A DNA stretch of 15,292 nt from CAYJAZ01 sp964369165 (lineage in GTDB: Bacteria; Desulfobacterota; Desulfovibrionia; Desulfovibrionales; Desulfovibrionaceae), in NCBI GenBank assembly GCA_964369165.1, contig CAYJFE010000067.1:1-15292 (forward strand), read 5' to 3'. The position numbers and the translations under genes were made by a program. Below are positions 5,725 to 10,398 of this stretch, in pieces (the stretch's first letter is position 1; each line of letters opens with the position of its first letter). The notes beneath the pieces are model-generated. The model ran no database searches. It saw only the letters and a program-made list of their open reading frames with translations, and was not told the origin of the DNA.

Positions 5725-7050
5725 TTAAGCTTCTTCAGCTAAAAGTGAATAGGTGAAGCTTTTAATTATCTTGCCTCTTACAAATGCGCCAACAGGTTTT
5801 TTTGAGTCAATATGTACAGTATTTCCATAAATATCCCTTGCTTGCACAGTGCCTGCTTTTTTGCTTTCGCCCTCAATAAGTAGCTCAAGCTCTTGCCCAA
5901 TAAATGAAGACAGATAATCCGCACTCAATTTATGCTGGAAGTTTTGTAATCTATCAAGTCTTTCTGCTTGAATTTCTTGAGGAATTTTGTCTGGCATTAA
6001 TGAAGCCTTTGTGCCCGGCCTGTCTGAATAGGCAAAGGAATAAGAAAAAATAATGGGTGCTTTTTCCATGATTTCTAGAGTGTCTAAGAACTCTTCTTCT
6101 GTTTCGCCAGGAAAGCCGACAATTATGTCAGAGCCGATGCAAATATCTGAGCGCACATCACGTAATTTGTGTATCAAATCTAAATACTTCTGCCTTGTGT
6201 AAGGTCTATTCATGCGCACTAAAGTTCTGTCTGCGCCTGCTTGTAAAGGAAGATGCACACGAGGGCAAAGGCTTTGAAGTTCACCAAAGAGTTTGATAGT
6301 GTCATCAGCCAAATCTTTAGGGTGCGGCGTCATAAAGCGCAATCTCTTCACGCCTTCTAATTTGTCAATTTTTCTCAGCAAATCAGCGAAAGAAGAGCCG
6401 TCATTCAGTCTATCAAGTCCAAAGGCATTCACATTCTGCCCTAGAAGCTGAATTTCGCTCGCACCTTGCTCAATCCAAGCTCTGCACTCTTCTAAAATTG
6501 ATTCAGTTGAGCGAGATTTTGGCACTCCTCTTGTATAGGGCACAATGCAATAAGAGCAATAATTATCACAACCTTGCATGATGTTCACATAGGCAAGAGG
6601 TGAATTTTTTTCTTCTTTTTTTAGATAGTGATGCCTATCTGGAAAAGTGGGCGAAAATTCGGTGAAGACATTTTTCTTCTTTTTCTTATTGTGTTCGCGT
6701 TTTATAACTTCTTCTATATATTCAGGTGCATTATACAAAGTATCTGTGCCAAGAACTAAGCGAAGATTTGTGTGGCGCGAAAAAAGTTCTTTTCCTAATT
6801 GCTGCGCAACACAGCCCATCACAAGTCCCCACATTTTAGGATTAGCTTTTTTTAATCGCCCAATTGTGCTATGGACATTTTTTTCTGGCTTATCTCTCAC
6901 GGAGCAAGTGTTCAAAATAAAAAAATCCGCTTCTTTTATTCTATCAATGCCAACTTCTTGATGCCCTTTAGAAATTAAAGCGCGTGAAAGCCATAATGAA
7001 TCGTTCACATTCATTTGACAGCCAAAAGTGACAACATAAAAATTCGCCAT
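5725..7050 (-). CDS. miaB: tRNA-2-methylthio-N6-dimethylallyladenosine synthase MiaB
   Basis: A 441-aa methylthiotransferase that adds a methylthio group to isopentenylated A37 of tRNAs reading codons that begin with U. All expected parts are present. The N-terminal UPF0004 domain has its three cluster cysteines (FGCQMN, Cys11; NTCSVRDK, Cys49; MGCVAQ, Cys80). The radical SAM motif CDNYCSYC follows (Cys161, 165, 168), then a C-terminal TRAM domain that binds tRNA. A short lysine run (KKKKK) separates the first two domains. The ATG at 7050 is preferred to the GTG at 7086 because GAGGG lies 6 bases before it and the protein then begins in register with the family. That ribosome binding site is inside a small perfect hairpin. 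The downstream partner is the PP-loop thiolase-like gene, so this looks like a sulfur/tRNA modification operon. Confidence 0.95.
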   Translation of the reverse strand: MANFYVVTFGCQMNVNDSLWLSRALISKGHQEVGIDRIKEADFFILNTCSVRDKPEKNVHSTIGRLKKANPKMWGLVMGCVAQQLGKELFSRHTNLRLVLGTDTLYNAPEYIEEVIKREHNKKKKKNVFTEFSPTFPDRHHYLKKEEKNSPLAYVNIMQGCDNYCSYCIVPYTRGVPKSRSTESILEECRAWIEQGASEIQLLGQNVNAFGLDRLNDGSSFADLLRKIDKLEGVKRLRFMTPHPKDLADDTIKLFGELQSLCPRVHLPLQAGADRTLVRMNRPYTRQKYLDLIHKLRDVRSDICIGSDIIVGFPGETEEEFLDTLEIMEKAPIIFSYSFAYSDRPGTKASLMPDKIPQEIQAERLDRLQNFQHKLSADYLSSFIGQELELLIEGESKKAGTVQARDIYGNTVHIDSKKPVGAFVRGKIIKSFTYSLLAEEA

Positions 7051-7055
7051 ATTTT

Positions 7056-7071
7056 CCCTCACGTTTGAGGG
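7056..7071 (-). promoter_or_regulatory. Hairpin covering the miaB ribosome binding site
   Basis: In the mRNA, CCCTCA and TGAGGG form a perfect 6-bp stem with a 4-base AACG loop. The 3' arm contains the GAGGG Shine-Dalgarno sequence, which ends 5 bases before the ATG at 7050. When folded it would hide the site. Confidence 0.5.
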
Positions 7072-7105
7072 CAAAATATTCGCCACTCAACAAAGAATTC
7101 TCGTT

Positions 7106-7134
7106 GTAATAAAGACTTTTTCAAGATTTGTCAA
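7106..7134 (-). promoter_or_regulatory. Sigma-70 promoter of miaB
   Basis: On the minus strand: a perfect TTGACA (-35, 7129-7134), a 17-base spacer, and TATTAC (-10, 7106-7111; 4 of 6). The predicted transcript start is near 7099, which places the preferred ATG about 50 bases downstream. Confidence 0.65.
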
Positions 7135-7140
7135 AGTTAA

Positions 7141-7190
7141 ATAACTTGCTTAAATATTTTAAAAAAGCTTTAAAATAGGTGCTAAGTTAT
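7141..7190. repeat. Nested AT-rich inverted repeat between miaB and pgsA promoters
   Basis: Outer arms ATAACTT (7141-7147) and AAGTTAT (7184-7190) enclose inner arms TATTTTAAA (7155-7163) and TTTAAAATA (7169-7177), all perfect. It lies upstream of both divergent promoters. Confidence 0.5.
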
Positions 7191-7231
7191 GTAAGACATA
7201 GGATTAAAATTTAAAAAGCTCAAAATAATGC

Positions 7232-7260
7232 TTGCAAAACAAGGGGAAAATGTTTATATT
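7232..7260 (+). promoter_or_regulatory. Sigma-70 promoter of the pgsA cluster
   Basis: TTGCAA (-35, 7232-7237), a 17-base spacer, and TATATT (-10, 7255-7260; 5 of 6). It lies about 45 bases before the pgsA start codon and could drive the four-gene run. Confidence 0.65.
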
Positions 7261-7305
7261 TCTAGAAAATTATGTTAATTTTTCTATACTTAAAGGGGGA
7301 ATTGT

Positions 7306-7902
7306 ATGCAGATCAAGGGTCTAGCGCTTTGGAATAATTTGAATTTAGCTAACAAAATCACTATTTTGCGCATTTTTGCCCTCGTTCCTGTTGTGCTTCT
7401 CTTATCATTCCCCAGCCCCATCACCTGTTTTTTGGCTACATTAATATTTGCCCTTGCTTGCATAAGCGATATGCTTGATGGCTATATAGCAAGAAAGTCA
7501 CAGCTGATTACAAATTTAGGTAAATTCCTTGATCCTTTAGCGGATAAACTTCTGATAATAGCTGTTTGCGTAGTGCTTGTTGAGCTTGCTTGGATTCCTG
7601 CATGGGTAACAATTATCATCACCATTAGAGAATTAGCCGTCACAGGGCTTCGTGCAGTAGCGGCAGATGAAGGCATTGTTATTGCTGCCGATAAATACGG
7701 GAAATTAAAAACTATTTTCCAAATGGTCGCCCTTGGGCCTCTTATGTTTCACTACCCACTTTTTGGAATAAACTTCAATCCCTTAGGCTATTTATTGCTA
7801 GCCATTGCGCTTGTTCTTACTGTTTATTCAGGCATACGATATTTCTATAATTTCTATGATGCATTGTGTAAAAACGATGTAAACATCGATAAAAAATCTT
7901 AA
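7306..7902 (+). CDS. pgsA: CDP-diacylglycerol-glycerol-3-phosphate 3-phosphatidyltransferase
   Basis: A 198-aa integral membrane enzyme that makes phosphatidylglycerol phosphate from CDP-diacylglycerol and glycerol 3-phosphate, the committed step to phosphatidylglycerol and cardiolipin. The complete CDP-alcohol phosphatidyltransferase signature is visible: Asp55, Asp58-Gly59, Ala62-Arg63, Gly72, Asp76 and Asp80, with the standard spacing. Several hydrophobic segments span the rest, including IFALVPVVLLLSF (23-35) and VALGPLMF. The family also includes phosphatidylserine synthase, but the N-terminus (LANKITILRIFALVPVVLLL) is typical of PgsA. The ATG at 7306 follows an AAGGGGG site at normal distance. 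It is first of four plus-strand genes separated by 17 bases, an 11-base overlap and 14 bases. Confidence 0.92.
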   Translation: MQIKGLALWNNLNLANKITILRIFALVPVVLLLSFPSPITCFLATLIFALACISDMLDGYIARKSQLITNLGKFLDPLADKLLIIAVCVVLVELAWIPAWVTIIITIRELAVTGLRAVAADEGIVIAADKYGKLKTIFQMVALGPLMFHYPLFGINFNPLGYLLLAIALVLTVYSGIRYFYNFYDALCKNDVNIDKKS

Positions 7903-7950
7903 GGAGGCCACAAATCACTATGCAAATAAAAAATGATATGAGCCTCCTTA
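7900..7950 (+). promoter_or_regulatory. Long-range inverted repeat covering the ribosome binding site of the ftsB-like gene
   Basis: TAAGGAGGC (7900-7908), which contains the strong AGGAGG site, is perfectly complementary to GCCTCCTTA (7942-7950) inside codons 8-11 of the following gene. The start codon at 7920 lies in the loop. The distance from AGGAGG to the ATG is 12 bases, longer than usual. Confidence 0.5.
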
Positions 7951-8291
7951 TTAAGCTGACTGTGCTAGGCATTTGCCTCAGCTTCAATTTATTTGCGGCA
8001 GCCACTCTTTTATTTGGCGATCAAAGCATAGGCTATTGGCAAGATGTTCAAGCTGATTCAGATAATCTTGATAATAAATTAATTGCTTTAGATGAAAAAA
8101 ACTCTCTTCTTTCTGAAGAAATTCGCCTTTTGCAATCAGACAATGCCTATTTAGAAAAAGTTATACGTCAAGAGCTCAAATATGTTAAAGACACTGAAAT
8201 TCTTTATGTATTTGAACACAAAGCGGCCCCGCTTCCCATTTTAGAAGTCAATAAAAAAGATACTGAAGGAGTCTTGTCAGATGTCCAATAA
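7920..8291 (+). CDS. FtsB/DivIC-like septum formation protein
   Basis: A 123-aa single-pass membrane protein with the FtsB/DivIC layout. A short cytoplasmic N-terminus is followed by one transmembrane helix (about residues 9-32, LLIKLTVLGICLSFNLFAAATLLF), a periplasmic coiled coil (about 44-84, LDNKLIALDEKNSLLSEEI), and the conserved ending LKYVKDTEILYVFE (86-99), which corresponds to the L-G-Y-V-x-x-x-E-x-x-Y-x-F motif of the family. FtsB links FtsL and FtsQ in the divisome and helps activate septal peptidoglycan synthesis. The tail past residue 100 is unremarkable. The start at 7920 is the only one with an AGGAGG site, although spacing is 12 bases; an in-frame ATG at 7938 has none. The last codons overlap the next gene by 11 bases, indicating translational coupling. 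Confidence 0.75.
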   Translation: MQIKNDMSLLIKLTVLGICLSFNLFAAATLLFGDQSIGYWQDVQADSDNLDNKLIALDEKNSLLSEEIRLLQSDNAYLEKVIRQELKYVKDTEILYVFEHKAAPLPILEVNKKDTEGVLSDVQ

Positions 8292-9405
8292 CCACTCCAC
8301 AGCATCAGAAAAAAATATAGATAAACTCGCCATCTATCGAGAAATACTTGAAATTGACCCTTCTTCACGCGCATTTTTTCTTTATGCGCAACTTCTCGAG
8401 CAAGAAGAAAATATAGATGAAGCGCTCACTATTTTAGCAAAAGGCCTTGAAAAACATCCCGATTATCTTGAAGCAAGGCTTTATTACATCGACTTACTTT
8501 CTAGGCATGACAAAATCGAGTCTGCTCAAATTCAATTAAGCCAGTTCACAGATATAATTAAAAAATATCCTGCATTTTGGACAATATGGAGCAAATTAGC
8601 AGAAGAAGAAAATACAACTATTTCTTCAACTCTTGCCCTTCTTTCTACATTCTTTTCAAACCCTTCTTTAACTTTTATGGAAGTTTTGCAAGCGGGCATC
8701 TACCATCTTTCAGGCTCTACACAAAAGCAGGAAGTGAAGCACTTTCCTCCAAAGCAAGTAGCGGCTATTCAAGAAGTAATAAAGAATGATGAAGGCCAGG
8801 CTAATCTTCTAGTCAAGCAAGAAAGTGCAGTATATGAAGAGTTTGAGAAAGAAGCTGACGATATCTTTACTTATTCGCAGGAAGAAAATTTCGATGAAGA
8901 AGTTCATCAAGAAGATGCTTCTAGCTATGAGAGTTCTGCTGAATATAATTTTGCCCAAGAAAGTGAAAACACAAATTATTCAGCCAAAACTTCAACACAT
9001 ACTCGCTCCATGGCAGATTTACTTGCTGAGCAAGGTGATTTAGACGGCGCTATCGAAATCTATGCAGAACTTTTAGAGTGCGCAAAAGAAAAAAATCAGT
9101 TTGCGGACTTGAAAAAAAGAATGCTCGAATTAGAAGAATTGCGTGACCACCCGCATACACGCCATCAGGCAGAAGCTACTATTAAAGAAGTAGTGAGTGA
9201 AGAGCCTTCAAATAGCCATGCAGAAGAAGCAATTATAGAAGATGACACTCTAAATTCGCTTGACATTATAGAAAATCAAAGTGAAAATACTGTTCAACAA
9301 GAGGTGAAAGAAAGCAAAAAGCAAAAAGATGCGCTTTCCCCTAAGATGTTAGATATGCTCGAAAACTTAGCTTCTCGCCTAGAAAAAAGAGCTTCAACCT
9401 CATAA
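8281..9405 (+). CDS. Acidic TPR-containing protein
   Basis: A 374-aa, strongly acidic, soluble protein with no signal peptide, so probably cytoplasmic. Residues 15-110 read as TPR-type helical hairpins (AIYREILEIDPSSRAFFLYAQLLEQ; ENIDEALTILAKGLEKHPDYLEARLYY). After a long Glu/Asp/Ser-rich and probably disordered linker (about 180-240) there is one more TPR-like unit (MADLLAEQGDLDGAIEIYAELLE, 244-266). The C-terminus is again acidic, ending in a likely helix (LSPKMLDMLENLASRLEKR). TPRs bind protein partners; none is indicated. The ATG at 8281 overlaps the ftsB-like gene and has AAGGAG about 10 bases upstream. Its position right behind an FtsB-like gene makes a link to division or envelope assembly possible, but this is context only. 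Confidence 0.75.
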   Translation: MSNNHSTASEKNIDKLAIYREILEIDPSSRAFFLYAQLLEQEENIDEALTILAKGLEKHPDYLEARLYYIDLLSRHDKIESAQIQLSQFTDIIKKYPAFWTIWSKLAEEENTTISSTLALLSTFFSNPSLTFMEVLQAGIYHLSGSTQKQEVKHFPPKQVAAIQEVIKNDEGQANLLVKQESAVYEEFEKEADDIFTYSQEENFDEEVHQEDASSYESSAEYNFAQESENTNYSAKTSTHTRSMADLLAEQGDLDGAIEIYAELLECAKEKNQFADLKKRMLELEELRDHPHTRHQAEATIKEVVSEEPSNSHAEEAIIEDDTLNSLDIIENQSENTVQQEVKESKKQKDALSPKMLDMLENLASRLEKRASTS

Positions 9406-9419
9406 ACAAAGGATATATT

Positions 9420-10196
9420 GTGAAAAAAATTCTTGTATCTGCTCTACTTTTAATTACAAGCCTTTCTTTGCAAGCTTGTTCATCAATTCAAGATTCAAAC
9501 ACTTGGAAAGAAACTCGCAAATTGTACTATACCTATATTAACGTGCCTGCAGAAGTCAACTATGATGCTATTATCACAATGACAGATGCAGAAAATTTGC
9601 TTTCAACTAACCTTATGCGCGTTGACAAGCAATTAACAGATTTTGAATACCGCCTTGATCAGCTTACCATGCCGCCATCAGGTGCTGAACTAAATGCATT
9701 TTTTGGTCAATTTCCTTGGATCAGCGGTGTAGCACTTATCAATGCTAGTGGCGAAGTGACAGGCGCATTCCCCGAAGATTATCCAAAAGAACTTGATTTT
9801 TCAGCTTTGCTTAACGCCAGAGAAGGCGATGGCAGTAATAAAAGAACAGTTCGTCTTTCAAGCCAAGACTTTAATGATGGCAGAGCAATTATTGCAGGAA
9901 GACCAGCATTTGATAATGAAGGCAATTTGATAGGTGTTTTCAACGTTTATTTTGATATACGTGCTCTACTAGAATATGTGCAAATGGATCCAGCGATTTT
10001 CGTTATGGCTGGCGACACACCGCTTTGGCTTGGCGACTATAGCCTTGGACAAACTCCATTATCTGGAATAGACTTTATTGCTGAAACAAATTCACGCACT
10101 CGCGGCACACATAGCAATGACTTTGGCACAGTCCACTGGATCAACCGCTACTTCTATGACCAACCTTTAATTTTTGCAGTAATGCTACATAAATAA
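9420..10196 (+). CDS. Lipoprotein with a Cache-like sensor fold
   Basis: A 258-aa predicted lipoprotein of no family I can name with confidence. MKKILVSALLLITSLSLQAC is a lipoprotein signal with the modified cysteine at position 20; the following Ser residues favour the outer membrane. The middle (residues 95-185) has a Cache/PAS-like rhythm: FPWISGVALINASGEVTGAF, then GRAIIAGRPAFDNEGNLIGVFNVYFDIRALL, the pattern seen in periplasmic ligand-sensing domains of chemoreceptors. There is no signalling domain or second membrane helix, so any sensing output would need a partner. It starts with GTG, with AAGGA about 7 bases upstream, 14 bases after the TPR gene, and is the last gene of the pgsA cluster. 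Its last codons (FAVMLHK) are duplicated beyond a structured repeat directly downstream. No intrinsic terminator lies between them. Confidence 0.7.
   Translation: MKKILVSALLLITSLSLQACSSIQDSNTWKETRKLYYTYINVPAEVNYDAIITMTDAENLLSTNLMRVDKQLTDFEYRLDQLTMPPSGAELNAFFGQFPWISGVALINASGEVTGAFPEDYPKELDFSALLNAREGDGSNKRTVRLSSQDFNDGRAIIAGRPAFDNEGNLIGVFNVYFDIRALLEYVQMDPAIFVMAGDTPLWLGDYSLGQTPLSGIDFIAETNSRTRGTHSNDFGTVHWINRYFYDQPLIFAVMLHK
10173..10192 (+). repeat. Direct repeat at the lipoprotein 3' end, left copy
   Basis: The 20 bases TTTGCAGTAATGCTACATAA encode the last codons of the lipoprotein gene and recur exactly at 10315-10334. The two copies flank structured repeat copy 3. Confidence 0.85.
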
Positions 10197-10202
10197 TAGA
10201 AT

Positions 10203-10291
10203 GAGCTTTAGCGAATAAATGCTTTAGCGAACGCAGCAAGAACCAGGCTTCTTGCAAGTGAGGATTTTGTATGCGAAGCATAGAAATCTAT
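10203..10291 (+). repeat. Structured dispersed repeat, copy 3 (downstream of the lipoprotein gene)
   Basis: It shows two TTTAGCGAA boxes, hairpin 1 at 10236-10255 (arms GCAAGAA and TTCTTGC), the linker AGTGAGGATTTTG (10257-10269), and hairpin 2 at 10263-10288 (outer arms GATTT and AAATC, inner arms ATGC and GCAT around a GAA loop). The inner stem of hairpin 2 is wholly different from the other copies yet fully paired. It is sense to the gene it follows, as in the other two copies, and begins 7 bases after the stop codon. Confidence 0.8.
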
Positions 10292-10314
10292 ACTGTAAAA
10301 TCCAGCCGCTGATA

Positions 10315-10334
10315 TTTGCAGTAATGCTACATAA
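10315..10334 (+). repeat. Direct repeat at the lipoprotein 3' end, right copy
   Basis: An exact 20-base copy of the lipoprotein gene end (10173-10192), 142 bases downstream, on the far side of the structured repeat. It is not part of an open gene. Confidence 0.85.
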
Positions 10335-10355
10335 GTAGAAAATAAGAATATATTG

Positions 10356-10398
10356 ATAGAATAAAAAAAGGCAACTAGGTTGCCTTTTTTTATTCTAT
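10356..10398. terminator. Strong bidirectional intrinsic terminator between the lipoprotein gene and polA
   Basis: A perfect 20-bp inverted repeat (10356-10375 and 10379-10398) with a TAG loop. The stem core is GGCAAC/GTTGCC and A and T runs flank it on both sides. Because of the runs it can end transcription from polA on the minus strand and from the pgsA cluster on the plus strand. Its right arm overlaps the last base of the polA stop codon. Confidence 0.9.

Noticed and set aside
8577..9043. Two plus-strand open frames inside the TPR gene
   Set aside because: They lie in another frame of a convincing gene, lack ribosome binding sites, and encode no recognisable protein.
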